Shown here: piece after piece, positions 47,821-61,559 of the stretch
Position numbering within the stretch: position 1 is the stretch's first letter
How the letters are laid out: every line of letters begins with the position of its first letter
Assembly: GCA_009617715.1 (NCBI GenBank)
Contig: VTFK01000010.1
Coordinates: 1,426,001 to 1,490,000, forward strand
DNA: 64,000 bases
Direction of reading: 5' to 3'
Origin: Plectrocnemia conspersa
Lineage: Eukaryota > Arthropoda > Insecta > Trichoptera > Polycentropodidae
The notes under the pieces: model-generated
What the model saw: only the letters and a program-made list of their open reading frames with translations
Database searches by the model: none
Told to the model about the DNA's origin: nothing
Position numbers and translations under genes: made by a program

Positions 47821-48420
47821 ATCGGCCGGCGTAAGGAGTAATTTTCCGCCGGCCAACATCCGACAGATATGTCGGATATTAAATTAATTATATAGCAGCT
47901 GAATTAAAATGCATTATTTAAATTACGTCATGCAATAAATCCAAACTGCGCGATTTTAAACTAATAAAGATAAATTAATTAAATTGTTGAAGTGTAAATA
48001 CAGATGGAATCGTTGCGGTAAGAGCTTTTAAAATCTGCAGCCAGAAAAAATTGAAATAACAGAAACCAGAGAGAAAAGTGCATTGCCGCGTTGAAAATAC
48101 AGATTGCGTCGATAAATTCACCGCAAAAGCTCGAACCGCAGAGCGGCGAATATATGAATGGACCGTTTCGAGCTTTCGCAGCAAACATTTCATTTACTGC
48201 AACTACGGCAAAGTAGTTAATAATGCGATAAATGGAAAATTACGGACTGCGGACGTGAAACGAACGTGCTTCGGTATTAATTATTCGGAAATCAAGGGCG
48301 AAACGAGAATTCGAGCGAATGAAGCGATTCGTTTCCCTCGTATATGTACTTTTATATCAGAAGTGTCTCGGGTAGATATGCTTTTGATTTTCATTGCATC
48401 GAAGATATACTGAAAATAAA
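47821..48420. other. GC-raised island 13 opening with two back-to-back hairpins
   Basis: Hairpin 1: GGCCGGCG (47824-47831) / CGCCGGCC (47847-47854). Hairpin 2: ATCCGACA (47858-47865) / TGTCGGAT (47870-47877), only three bases after hairpin 1. The rest (to 48413) holds open frames on both strands (69-111 codons) without a recognisable domain. Candidate regulatory element. Confidence 0.45.
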
Positions 48421-49399
48421 AAATTCATAGAAGATTCAACAGTTATGTGCAGACTTAAAAGTTCATTCATCTATATGCACTGAGAATTATTATTGATTTA
48501 AGCCAATTGTAATTAAAAGAAATATTAGAAAATTGAAGACTAATACTTAACCTTTCCACTAATAACTAAAGACTAATACTTAACCCAATCATATTTTTTT
48601 ACTCTTGAGCAACCCATAATCTATTAAAGTAATGTCACAAAATCAAGAGCAAGCAATAAATAAAATACTTTAGTATTCAATTCAACTTAAATTTACTTTA
48701 AAAAAGCAGAAGTTTGATCTTAGAGTAACACAAATAATACTAACTTTTATAACACTCAAGTGGTAGAAAAAATCTATGATCTATGAACACGATAATTTTA
48801 AAATCAGTTGACATATTCGCAATGTGTATAGTTAATATAAGAATACGTACAAGCTCAAATGTTAAATTCAAAGTCGTGGCACGGTACAGATCATCCGGTC
48901 AGGTAAAAATTACTTATGGGCAAACTAGCATATAAGCGTTAAAAGCGCAATAAGCGAAAATGCTATTAATCTTCACGGCTCATCGAGAAATGTATTAGCA
49001 TCATAATGTTTATATGTGAAATTATGAAAGATACGATATACAGGGTTTATCAGAAAATTCTCAAGCAATAAAAAAATGTTTTATGGAAAAAAATCACATA
49101 AAAATGCTTGAGCTGATAGAGGAATAGAAAAGTTGTTTTTAAATTAAATTACGACCAAATAAACCACTTTATAAATATTTTATCTCTAAAAGAGGGCTAA
49201 CATTTTAAATTCACATAAAATTAATTTGATTACATTATTTAAACTGTAAATATGATACAATATTAGCGAAGCATGTTTCATAATTTCGAGCTGCAAAAGA
49301 AAACAACAGGAGATGCAAAAGAAATCTTCAACGGGGAGAATGCGGGTTAATTAATATTTGCGGTTTGTTTGTTCCAAACGTAATCATTGGTTAGTTAAG
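48421..49399. other. AT-rich intergenic DNA, nothing recognised
   Basis: No supported feature. A short repeat GACTAATACTTAACC occurs twice at about 48538-48592. Confidence 0.5.
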
Positions 49400-50238
49400 A
49401 AGGCTATTTTTTATTATTATTGCTGATGCAACTCGACATTTATCTCATAAGGAACAAACTTTAATTATTCATTACGTCAATTTCAGCAAATTAGAATTTA
49501 TAATTAAAGAACGTTTTATATGCTTTGATAATTTTTCTGATGAAACGGATCAAAACATTGATAGCCGATTATTAAATTTGTTACAGGAATTAAAATAGAT
49601 TTTTAAAAACCGTGCCAATATGGTAAAAAGTTAAAGTAACAGTGTGCAAGCAATTCTTTTGCATGAAAATAGCAATTGTATATTTTTTGGTTGTGGAAAT
49701 CATACTATAAATTTTGTCGGAGTAAATTCAGCAAAATATTGCAAAAAGGAATAACTTTCTATGAAACTGTCCAGAAAATTTATAATTTCTTTAGTTGAAG
49801 TCTAAAAAGATAAAAGATTCACAAACAAAATTTAGCACTTTATTCATTACACGACATTTTAAAAAGAGAAATTCACAGACTAAAACCAGTGGCTCTAAAT
49901 GTAAAATTTTTGCGATCTGCTTTGAATGAAATTTTTGAATTAATGCACAATCAAACATTCCTGCTCTTAAATAATATTTCTCAAAATATAACAAAACATT
50001 AATTTAGAACCCGTAAAGAAACATTGAAATTAAAAAATATGACATTGAGGACTAATTAAAGATAAAGATCTTAATAAAATATAAAAAAAAAAAAAATTTT
50101 AGGATCGAGGATAAGTCAGGAGCGACTAAATGGACTGCCAACACTCAACATTAATTACCAGATAGCGCGTATTTTGGACTATTCTAAAATAATAACCGAA
50201 TTTGCTAATGGAAAAGCGCGCAAAGCTTTTGTGAAATA
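49400..50238 (+). mobile_element. Decayed hAT transposase of the ZMYM1/DUF4371-like group
   Basis: Plus-strand pieces in the correct order: IIIADATRHLSHKEQ at about 49413 (family: yysiiaDaTpDiSh.EQ), a KNRANMVKS-like piece (family: DNAANMaGkySG), FFGCGNHTINFVGVNSAKY at about 49676-49735 (family: f.pC.aHsLNLVGv.aae), GITFYETVQKIYNFFS (family: tFygtvQkiYnFFs), SQTKTSGSKCK (family: sdTRWS), and, after a deletion near 49990-50095, RLNGLPTLNINYQIARILDY with ITEFANGKARK (C-terminal dimerisation end). Multiple stops and frame shifts. No terminal repeats were fixed. Confidence 0.8.
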
Positions 50239-53085
50239 ATTAAACGTTATAATCGAATTAATATTTATTATAATTGATTTTATTATCTTGCAATAATTTA
50301 TTTTTATTTTGAAGAGCCTCAAAATATTATTTGCCACGAGTCACTTTTCTTTTTCTATTTTTTCTGAAAGGCTCTGACGATATACATTTATAAACACTGC
50401 GGTATATACATAGGATTAGTTTTTACTCATACAACTGATGTATTGTGCTTTTCATTAAAATAACATTAACATTACCAAAAGATGTAGAATTACAAGTGAA
50501 TAAGCATCTCAATGAGTGTGAAACATATTCCTTTTAATTTAAATTTGTATTTTACTGGTATTTTCTACTATTTAAAAAAACTTCAGGGTGATGAAAATGA
50601 CATGTTTCACGGATCTGTGAAAAAATTAAGTAAGACATGATTTTAAAAAATTATGTTAAATCGCATGAAAAGTTGAATTCATCATTCTGATTTTAAAACA
50701 TCATAAAACATAAAGCTTATACACGCAAAGCATATTATTATATAGTCATGGTACAGTATAAACTAATGAATTAATCTACTGACCTGTTAAAAGTGTCAAG
50801 CATTTCGATGGTTTCGTATTTGTGGGTTTTATGGCATATTAAATTGAGATCGTTTTTAATCATATTTCAACTATATATATATATATATATATACATATAT
50901 ATATAAATATTTCAAAATGTATATAAGGATAACATACCATTTAAATGCGCATATTATAAATATACAAAATATTAAAATTTAGAATGTAGTACAATCTTCC
51001 GAATACTCGAGATGAAAATATCCAGCATTGGCTCCTGGCCAACTGGGATGCAAGTTTTGGCTGGAAGAAAGTCAAGAACATTCATGCTTGTCGTACAATA
51101 AGTTCAAAACTGCATAACTATGACCATGAAACCTTCTAACATAATACTTCGACTTATATACTCGCAAGTCGTAATTATTATTATCAAATGACTTCAAAGG
51201 ATTTTTTTAGCGTTATAAATATAATCCGGTATTATCTGGAAACTAATACTTGCATAAATCTGAATTTGAGGAATCAATAACGGTATCTATAAGAGAATAA
51301 AATAATTTATTCATTGTCCGATTCAAGGATCATATTAAAATTTAATAATTTTTCTCTTCAACCTCAAATAAATCTTTTATTATATAAGAGAGGGTTTTAT
51401 CTTACAAGAGTTTCCCTCGTTGCCAAGATTATTTTCTTATTATAATATAATATTATAGATATCTATATTAGCATGTTTAAATAAAAAAATGAGGAATCTT
51501 CTACTAACTATCCAGATACGATATATTTTTTATTTGTCCACGTGCCTAATATATTTCACATGGGTCTATCTACACACGTATCTTACGGTAGAATAAATTT
51601 GTGATGATTTATTGACACAGACCTTTCCGTAAGAGGTGTCTCAATCAAACGGGTTCGTAGTTCCTGGATGCAAGATATGGGCAAAGAGATAAAAAGAGAG
51701 AGGCGGCCTTTGAAATAGAAGAAAAACATATAACAAAATGTCTCAAATTTACAAGAAATGGAATTAATTGTGAAAATCTACAGTGGAAACATCAGGATGA
51801 TGATAGTTTGAAGTGTGTGTGTTGGGATTATTTATTCAATGACGACAGGGGTTGGCGTCGCGTTAATAAACGTGTAATATCGATCTAAAACAAACAAAGG
51901 ATTGTTACGAGCCGCTACTGCGAAGAGGTAATGCAATTAACGACCTAGCAAATTTAATGTAGAGTGACGCGATATGAACAATATATTGAATAGTTTGTAT
52001 CTAGTTAATTATAAAACAGCAACAGTATGTAAAAAAAGTTTAAATATATTAAAAAAAAATATATATATTTTTTAAACGTATTCATCATTTAATTAAAGGA
52101 CACTTTGATGTGTTTAAAAATATTGTATTAAATGACTGAATGGTTTCAGGAAAAACTAAGAACTTCTGAATCATATCAGCTCAAGATGATTAGATTTTTA
52201 ATTTAGTTATTTTCATCTCACTTTAGCATTGAAATTTATTTAATTTAAACCTCACCACACTTCAATATTTATATTAGTTAAATTGAAAAATATTTTTATG
52301 GTACATACTGTACATAGTGGCATACTGAAAATCACAATTTAATACTATCTGCATTAAATATTTTTAGTTTCTGAGCGGCAAATTCAAAATGATTAAATCA
52401 TAAAATATATTATACTGCACAATTTATTTCAGTTATTTTAAAGCGCAGTGAAACTTCAGATTTCTAGTAACTTGGTTTACGAGTGTTTCGCAATACGAGA
52501 GATTTTTTTAACTTAATAAAAGAGTGAAATTATTTACAGCTGCTGCAATTTTGACAAGCGTTGGATTTAATTTGCTAAATTCACAATTGCATATAGAGCG
52601 ACAGAAAAATGACATATTTTAGCAAAAAAAGTATACTTTCTATATAATTTTGTATAAAAAAACATCAATCATAATACCTAAAATTCACATATGTAAGTGT
52701 AAAAAAATACGTCAAATCGTGAAACGATCTAAATATTATTATTAGGATAAACTATAATAAATACAGGCGTATAATGTACTATACACTGCCAATAAAAAAA
52801 AGCAATTTACAATAAATAAGTGTTTTAAATTTAACGTAACAGTAAGACCATACATAATACAATAAGCATCGTTAATGCTTATTTTGACTTATCCATGTAA
52901 TTTCAAATTTATCATTAATAAAAGTTTATTAAACTTAAAAGCGATTTTCCACATGGATTCATCTAATATATCAAGTCACTTTTTTTTACAGACGAGCAAA
53001 AAAAACCTTGACTATGCCAGCCAAAGGAAAACTAAGAGCTTAAGTTTTCAACTAAAAGTGTTCACGACTAAGAAAATAGATTAAA
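50239..53085. other. AT-rich intergenic DNA, nothing recognised
   Basis: Nearly 3 kb without a supported gene. Contains (TA)n-type repeats at about 50872-50905. Confidence 0.5.
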
Positions 53086-54000
53086 CAAAGCAATGAACTA
53101 ATCCCAATTCGGGCGATTGAACAGACCGCGACTCAAGTACAAATTGCAGTCGAATGAGAAAAAAAGGAAACAATTGAAAAATTTTGCTCTATCCCTTCCC
53201 CTCTCCATGAAATCGAGAAATGTTTTGTAGGTACCTTTTTAGGTACCTGAAAATGCGTGTACGTTCGTATGTGTGTCACTTGCACATAACTTACGGGCCG
53301 GGAAGAACTATAAAAAATAAACGTGCTTTGAATAAACTACATCGCTACCCACATAAAATTTTACGTGAGAAAGGCAAGAAAAAAGAATGGGACACTCAAC
53401 GACGCCGTTAAAAATATAACTTTATAACGCGACGGTAGTTTGGTTTAATTTAAATTCACCATAATACAAATCGATCGCCGAATCGTTAATGGATGCATTC
53501 AAACGTTCCAAGGGGATCGTTAAGAAAACCGCAAGATTAAACTAGATAAATGCAAGCAATTAGAGCGAATGAAAACCATTTGTTAATATAAGGGGTAAAA
53601 AAGGTCCCCGGGTGAAAGCTGCGTGGGGTGGAAAAGGGAATTAACGCTATGTGGTTAAGCGGTCAAAAGCAGGAGCACAAAATCTAAAGATATAGAAAAT
53701 TATTTATATAGGTGTAGTTGTATTATTAATTAATTGCGCTAAGCAGAAAATTCAACGTCGAGTGGCCGAGTATATCGCTCAAGTGAGTCGAGGGATAATC
53801 GGATAAAGGCAGAAAGCTTCACGGTCAAAAGCCAAGAAAATCGAGAAGTGTGTCGATCATTGATTTTATTTTTCCCTTTGAACCTGTCGATATTTTAAAC
53901 GTTCAGAAAGAGGACGAAAGAGCTCTAAACACTGACCGAAATGGAAATTTATACCGTGTAACATTATGAAAAGAAAACGTTCACAAAAGACCTCTCTTTA
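53086..54000. other. GC-raised non-coding island 14
   Basis: A patchwork of G+C-raised blocks, strongest at 53590-53660 and 53750-53960, with short frames only. AATTAATTGCGC and ATTAATTAATTGC-type words are present. Candidate regulatory element. Confidence 0.3.
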
Positions 54001-56479
54001 CATTTTATCCCTGCAGAATGGAGACCGGCTTATAAAAAAGGGATCACATGCGATACACGCTATGAAAAGGCAGTCACTTCATATCAAAATTTTTGTATAC
54101 CCATTTCGCGCTCAATGTACACGATATATATTGCCAAGAAAAATATAATACTATATAATAAAATAAAAACGATAAATGCGTATGTCATAAATATATACAA
54201 AAAATTTTATCTAGAAATACGATATAAATGGGAGTTTTAATATTATTCAATATTAATAATAATAATAAGGCAATATTATTATTAATAAGCTCTCATAATC
54301 CTAACGTATCTTATCACTAGTAAAAAAATTAAGGCTCATTAAATAAATATATTAACGCTCAAACTAAATTAAAATTTATACAAAATACCGATATTGATAT
54401 TAAATTAATAAAAAATAAAACAGAAAAAATTATGGGTAAAACAACTTCGGACACCGAATCTTTAATTCAAGGAATGAAAAATATCACTATTTCAAATGAA
54501 TTTATGGGATTTAATATAACGTTTTAAATTTGTGGAATTTACTGAAAATACTGAAAAATTCTATCTGAGTTTATTTGATAAAAACAACATTACATCTGGG
54601 CATCCCTAATATACATACATAAATATTTTATATTACCATAATTGTGGATCTTTAGACATATTCATAGTTCGAATTTTATTAAAAGCTTAATCTAATCTTT
54701 ACATTTAACAAATTTAGTAAACATATATAAAAAATTTAACAGAAAGATAAAATAAAAAATATACAATAATAAACGTATTATAAATTTCTATATGGAAGGT
54801 GTTTTTTTATTCCATTTATGAAACCCGATAGTGCAATTCTATTATATAAATCAAAACCTCCGTACATAAAGCCGACTCGTTTTCTATACTTAAATCTTTA
54901 AATTTTTTTTCTATCTCTAGTTTAATTTATGTACATCTTTATAAAATACATTTAAAATATCTGGTAACATATTATTATCCCTTATATATACATACTAAAA
55001 ACATTCATAAATTTTTGAACATTCAACCATTCTAATCTATCAATCAATTTTTTACAATTAGTTAATGGATTTTTTTATTTAAGATTTCATTGCCCCTATT
55101 TTGTAATTTTTTGCAACATTTGTTTGTCTAATTTATTTAGACATATTACAGTATTGTTTTCATAGTTCGATTTTTATAAGATTTGTTTCAGAATGATATC
55201 AACAACATTACTTGTTAATGTTTCATTCTCAGAAGAAAACAAAAATTACTCACAAAGCTTCACCAAACGCATACTTATCACCGAAGCACGATGAATTTGT
55301 AAACATAAGATAACAACGAGTCGAAATAATTACATAAAACAAGATGGCTTAATGTTTTATTGCCATAAGTGGCATAATAATCGTTTTAAAAGAGACACGA
55401 CTCTATTCAAAAAAAAATACCTTCGAAATTATATACGTTTTTATACAGTTATCTCGTAAAACCAGAGACTCCTACTTAAGAGGAGACATTGATTAAATGG
55501 CTCTTTAGCACCTATTTTAAAATTTATAAATCTCTGTTCTGTCATACATTTGACAAAAATCAGACGGAATCTCAATATCTAACTAAAGTCTGGGAGTTCT
55601 ACGTTTAGTCTAAGGCGTTTTCGCGAACCTAAATCACCATCCGGCTCAATAAATCGAGTAAAAATAATTTAATTTAATATTAGTTTTAATTTAATTTAAA
55701 TTAAAATATTATTATTAATTTTAATTTAAATTACAAGTAAATTTAAATCACTTATTATTAAAAAATTGTTAAATTTTCCTTTCGATGCTCACGCGAAAGA
55801 CATACATATGTATATGAAAACTAAAACTATTCTACCAAAATATGAACTAATAATGGTAACAAAAAAATGCTAGAGAAAAAAATGCTAATAAATACTAAAT
55901 TTAAATATAGGAAACAGCTACATAATTATGAAAATAGATCTGCCGATGATTTACCAAAATCAACTAGAAATAATTTCAAAAAAAAATTAAGAAAACACTT
56001 TAATAAATTCATGAAACTTTAATTAAACAATATTAAGTGAATAAATAATACATATATATATCATTTTACTATATGACTGTTTTAACATATGTATGTCATA
56101 TCACTATATATTTTTGTTATCCTATAACATACTTCTAATTTTTCTTATTTATTTATTTTTTTTTTTTAATAAATATTTTAAATGTATTTATTTTTTATAA
56201 ATGTATGCGTATTAAATTTATAATTTTAATGTACCAGATTGCAACGGCAGAATGCGTTATTTCTGAAATAAATAAATAAAATAAAAAAGTTTTGTCGGTC
56301 AAATAAAAAATGAGACAAATAAAATCCGTTCACATTATTAAGAGATTTTCGCCGAAAGTGAAGTAATCCTATTTTTAAAACGAATCAGCATCTATTATTG
56401 ATCACATATAAGGCAACGAGAAATGAAAAACCGACATACATTTGAGAAATTGCGTATAAAATGGTTGTAAAACGGAGTA
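54001..56479. other. AT-rich intergenic DNA with a short dispersed repeat
   Basis: No gene. At 54540-54600 the words TGAAAATACTGAAAAATTCTAT and AAAAACA..CATTAC.TCTG recur at 63833-63900. An AATAATAAT palindrome lies at about 54245-54290. Confidence 0.45.
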
Positions 56480-57260
56480 ATTTATTTCAAGTATGGTTTC
56501 AACTTGAGGTTCGCATTATCCATACACTGCCATAATAATAAAGCCTCAGAAGGCGAATATTTTAGATAAACACCGCCAGCGTTCCAATGCCGCTTTACGA
56601 CCCTGCCTCATTTTGAAAAGACCCAAAATTTCGGCCCCAAGATTTGAATTTGGCGCGCCTCGGCGGTCCCCGGGGCACATCCTTCGAGGCGCCTCGGGGG
56701 CCGTAAAACAAAACCGTCGAAAGTGCTACGAAGACGGGGTTTTAGAAACGTTTTATACCGCGCGCCGGCCCGGGTAACGTCGTAAATTTTATTGAAGAGT
56801 CTGTTCAGCGAAATAAATAAAACAAAATGCCGGACAGTTCGGGCGGGACGGCCGCAACGCCCCGTGAAACTTTAACGAGGCTTTTTCCGACGAAAACCAA
56901 ATTAGTCGGAAGCTGTTCAGGTGCCACGCGGGAGGCCCCGGACCTTAATTAAAGCCAACGGTCATAAAACAAAATTGATTTGCTTGCACGCCCCCCGACA
57001 CGCACGCCGATGATTTGCCACGTGACTATGAGCGCCAAGTGCCCAGTTCCGGCCGGAAGACCGCAATCGGCCATGATTGCCGAGTCTAAGTCGGATTACG
57101 CACACTTCCACTATAAATTGGATCATATGACGTGTTTCATTAATTATGCTACGTTACATGTTAATACATTGTATATTCCCGGATTTGTTTTGCTTAATGC
57201 GAGACGCTTTAATAATTCACTATTACTACCGACGTATAATGCTTCGTTAGGCCGTTGAAT
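56480..57260. other. GC-raised non-coding island 15
   Basis: The most G+C-rich block after the LRR promoter, with GGCGCGCC and GAGGCGCCTC palindromes near 56652 and 56684. It also has several GTAAAAC/CATAAAAC/TTTATTG words of the kind bound by posterior Hox or Caudal-type homeodomains. The 92-codon frame at 56980-57258 is not recognisable as protein. Candidate regulatory element; the factor assignment is inference. Confidence 0.4.
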
Positions 57261-57464
57261 TTTGTATGTACACACAACTGAGTAACTATGGTTTCTTAAA
57301 CAGTCTTGGCAGTTTCTTATCGAGTGGCCGTCATTAGTTCGTGAGCTATGATACTCTTCGCTCCGAAAAATATTTCGCACGTTTAGGAGTACCGCATGGA
57401 TCAAAATTGGGTCCATTACTGTTCCTTAAGAACGCATGCAATGACTGGCCATGTTATCACAAAA

Positions 57465-58980
57465 AATGAATCGACAAAAGTAGTGTGCCAACATTTTAAC
57501 GTACATTTTTCAGTGGCACAAAGATGTAGAAAATCTCTGGCTTCATCATCAAATATCATTTCTTTCGTAGTACGTGCAGGCGATCGAAAATCAATAAAAT
57601 TGCAGCTAGTGAAGCTATTTTTGCTTATCACACTGTGCGCCATGAGCAAAGCTCTCGATCGAACGATTGTTTCTCAATATTGAGAAAAAAAATATATGAG
57701 ATAAAATTTTCTTCGCTACGTACTAAATCTGAAGCAATAATCACAAAGGTTTTGTCACCTTATGCTTTGGACAAAGGAGTAGATGATTTCAAATATACGA
57801 AAGTATTCATCAAATGAAAAAACAATTTTTTTCCCAATTCTTAAAAATAAAAGTATAAACCTTATCTGGTGAAACATCTGATTTTCAGGGTAATATATTG
57901 ATAAAAGTATGTGACAAATTATCATTACAAAATATAATAGTTGTACTGCGTGCAGATAATACAAATGACATTTTTGGAAGCTTCTACGGGCTTGGCAAAA
58001 ATAAGGTATGGCGAAATTATTAGTATTGATTGTGGAACACATATACACAATTGCCTTCAATGTAGTGTTGATTGTTTACTGTTCGATATATGTAAAATGA
58101 TTTAAAATGATACTTTCATACAGTTCGAGATGAAGAATTATAGGGATTTTGTGAATTCGCATGATAAAAATAAATTGTTAAACCACGACAATACTAGATT
58201 TTTATCATTGAACAGTATGAAAGTTCATCAATGAACAGAATTTTAAGCATATTTGACGGACTTCGTTTTTATTTTAATTCTCATTCATTACAAAAATTGT
58301 TTGAAAATCCATGTTTAAAATTGTGGATATCGTTTAGGAAAGACTTAGAAGTTTTATTAAAAGAAAATATTTTAGAAAATACGAATTGTTTATCACAAGC
58401 GACTTTAAAAATCAACTCAAAATATTAGTGGATTCAAACAAAAATACTGAAATAGATTTTTTAAGTAATTCAAGATTTTTATTAAACCATTTTGGAATAT
58501 ATAATTAAGTAGAAATTAAATTTAGAAAATACCAAGCGGTTCAAAAGAGCGCTTCTAAAGAAATGCAGTTTATTTTAAACGAGGATTTCATTACAGGAAT
58601 AAAAATCGTGTATTTAATTAGTGATGTCTAAAAAATTTATAGTTGAAAGGAAATTAAACACATGAGATTAAGAAAATGTTCCTGTAACCGAAAGATGGGT
58701 CAAAATGTCTGAAAAACACAAACTTTCAAAATTTTAACGACATCGTTAAATATATTGTCTTCCTGGAAGTACAACACACGTTGAAAATTTTTTTGTTATG
58801 AACAGTGTGTGGTTAAATGAAAAATTTAATATAACTGTACAAACAGTGAGAGCTTTGCGAATTATAAGACAAAACCTTGATGTTAAATGTGAATTATTTT
58901 ATGATATGGTGTTAAAAGACCAAAATTTATTACGAAAAATTACTTCATCAAAGATATATTCTCAGTATACTAATAATTAA
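57465..58980 (+). mobile_element. Decayed hAT transposase of the SCAND3/ZBED-like group
   Basis: Pieces in transposase order across all three plus frames: VHFSVAQRCRKSLASSSNI (zinc-finger region), YHTVRHEQSSRSNDC, SSLRTKSEAIITKVLSPYAL (about 57710-57770), LSGETSDFQGN, VVLRADNTNDIFGSFYGLGK (family: vafcaDNcNtNFGGv.r.Gk), IDCGTHIHNCLQCSVDCL (family: igCaaHivHNaiQta.DcL), LQKLFENPCLKLWISF, then LPGSTTHVENFFVMNSVWLNEK and VKCELFYDMVLKDQNLLRKI near the C-terminal dimerisation end (58798-58960). Some of these reach 65-95 codons open, but stops and shifts break the whole. Terminal repeats were not identified. Confidence 0.85.
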
Positions 58981-60229
58981 TAACTAATTATATTTGAGCT
59001 CTGCGTTTACTTACCAAATAATAATTTTAAGCTAAGATTTAATAAAGTAAAGATGTTAAAATAATAAAAAGCAATGTGAATTATGAGATAAAATCGTTGT
59101 TTTTTGTTAAAAACCTAAATTGTAGCGGTTTTTGGTTTTTTAACAAAGAATTTAAATTACTTAATCAGAGAAATATTTCGGTATATAATAATCAAGTATT
59201 TATAATCGACATTTGCACAACAAACAAATCTTTAAAACTAATAATTAATAATTTTTATTTTCAATATTGTTTTTATTTTTATATTTTTCCTTAATTCCCC
59301 AAATAAATTTGTTATATTTACATTTTAAAGTAACCATAAAATCTAACTCAATTTAAAGTAAAAAGTAACTTGATATATTTTACATGCTTCAGAAAAATAA
59401 ATCGCTTGCGGTGCTATATGGTCATAATTATTTTTATATAAATGTAAAATACAATATTAAATATAATATTTCATTTTGCATTTTTAAAGAAAACAAAATT
59501 ATAGCTCACACTTAATTTTTGTAATTAAAACAAACGCAAATATTTTTTCGGAACATTTGTAGTAAATTTATTGTTCATTTTAGACGCTTCAGAAAAAAAT
59601 GGTCATACGTATATTTATGTAAAAAACACCTAATTTGTTTAGTTGTTTTTCAAAAAATATTAAACACATATTAAATATATTGGCTGGATATATCCATTAT
59701 TTTCTTAGTTGGAAGTAGAAATAAAATAATTTGCCTAACGCCTGTGGGCACATATCAAACACGCCAGGCTACTGTCAGGGCTTTGCCCCTCGAACACAGC
59801 AGCTGAGAGGATGCCACTGAAGACTGAGCAGCACCCAGAGATTGAGCTACTAGTTCCTGCGCAATACACATTATCGTAGACTCATAACAATATGTAATGT
59901 ATTTTTCACAGATTTCCATTTTTTCCATTATTAAAATCGATGTTTGTGTTATATAATATAAAACAATGTATATGACAGCATTGAGTTTCATATTGAAATA
60001 TTCTTAAAGATTATTTTATCCAGTTCATCTAAGAGAAGACTTCTTGAGGAGAAAACTTCTATGTATGCTGAGAAGAAGATCTCTGAGGCCAACGCCTGAC
60101 TAAATCAAATGGATGCTTTTCGTGATTGGGAGCCATCATAGCGACTTCACATCACAGTGAGTTGTTTAATAATATAATTATATTATATATATTTTTTTAC
60201 AGTAAAACCATCTTGATTGATATGTTAAC
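58981..60229. other. AT-rich intergenic DNA with a short direct repeat
   Basis: A GCTTCAGAAAAA...ATGGTCATA word set occurs at about 59385-59430 and 59586-59615. The segment 59735-59860 is G+C-richer, with a 78-codon minus frame of no recognisable kind. Confidence 0.4.
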
Positions 60230-60680
60230 CAGGCAAGTGCTGTGTACCGCGAAGTATTTGATCAATAATTGTCATAATCTCTTCCCCTCTCTCGATCGTC
60301 GGATGTACAATAAATCAACCCTGAATATATACATATTTACGTATACGTAACGCAACAATGCTGTTAACGCGAACGTGAATATTAAAAAGCGACCAAATGC
60401 GTTTTTAAGGATCTTCCCGAATGTATACGTGATTCATGCTCTTCCGGTCGGAAAATTTTGAACCCCCGGCAAAACAGGGGCGAAATCGGGGTTGGCCCAC
60501 TGTGCTCTCCATAAATTTCGCATTTCGCACGTACTGCGTCCGATAGCGCCACATGCTAATGATACATGGCAATAGCTATGGCGCAAAATCGCGCAAGTAC
60601 ACAAATCGAATGCCGTACCATAATATAACCATTCAAAACTAACGATGGTTCAATTTTATGTGTTTTTCATTGCAGTAAGT
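60230..60680. other. GC-raised non-coding island 16
   Basis: G+C-raised block with no useful frame and several AT words (CATGCTAATGATAC). Candidate regulatory element. Confidence 0.3.
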
Positions 60681-61559
60681 TTAGGATTGTACTGATTTTC
60701 GCTGGAACAAAAAAGATAATTAGTTCCTTCCTGTCACATGTTACTAATTGATAGGCACTTTACTTTTAATATATTATAATTTCGTAATATATTTTTGTAT
60801 ATTTTGTACATTTTATTTGGACTGGGTAATTCGAAGCAAACTTTCGATACGTGTATTATATTTTAGAGTAGTGTAACCATGAATTTTAAGATACATTTTT
60901 CAAGCACTACAAATCAGAAATATCGACTATATTTTCCTCTACAATGTAAGAAATATGCTTGAATTTTTTTACTGAGCAACAGAATATCGGTATTTTTTTC
61001 CTATTCAACCAAATAAGCGTCTTTTCTGTTTGATTCTTTATTTTAACTAAAACATATGCCAATGATTTAAAACTATTCATTCCAGCGGCTCACTATGTAA
61101 ATCAAAACGAGCAAAGCTCGCGAAACTGAATAGGTCAACAATTCATGTCCTAAGCATTAACTGTATACTCTTGCTTTTGTGCTCGTCTTGAAAATGTTTC
61201 ACGTAAATCTAAGATATTATTATTTGAGTTCAACAAATTTGTTAACATGAGATAACGGACATTAAAATTTTCGAGGAACGTGACAAAATAATTGCACAAA
61301 CACAATCATGAAAGGCTTTAAAATATATAATGGTTTTATAGAAAAAACCTCTAGAATCACAAATATTTTGATGTAAAATAAGTTTTTATACATGGGAGTC
61401 GAATCGTGAGCCATATATTTTGTGTGTACCTAGTAAAATATAAGCGTATTTATGAGCTATAGAATCCGTGTAGCCGTCATTGCTTATATTATATTATCTC
61501 TTGTTAAACAGCATTAACTAAAATCAGAAGACCCACAGATAGTTGTACCGCAGACTCAC
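60681..61559. other. AT-rich intergenic DNA, nothing recognised
   Basis: No supported feature. Confidence 0.5.

Noticed and set aside
48078..48413. 111-codon frame
   Set aside because: Overlaps minus-strand frames of similar size in a GC-raised island; no domain.
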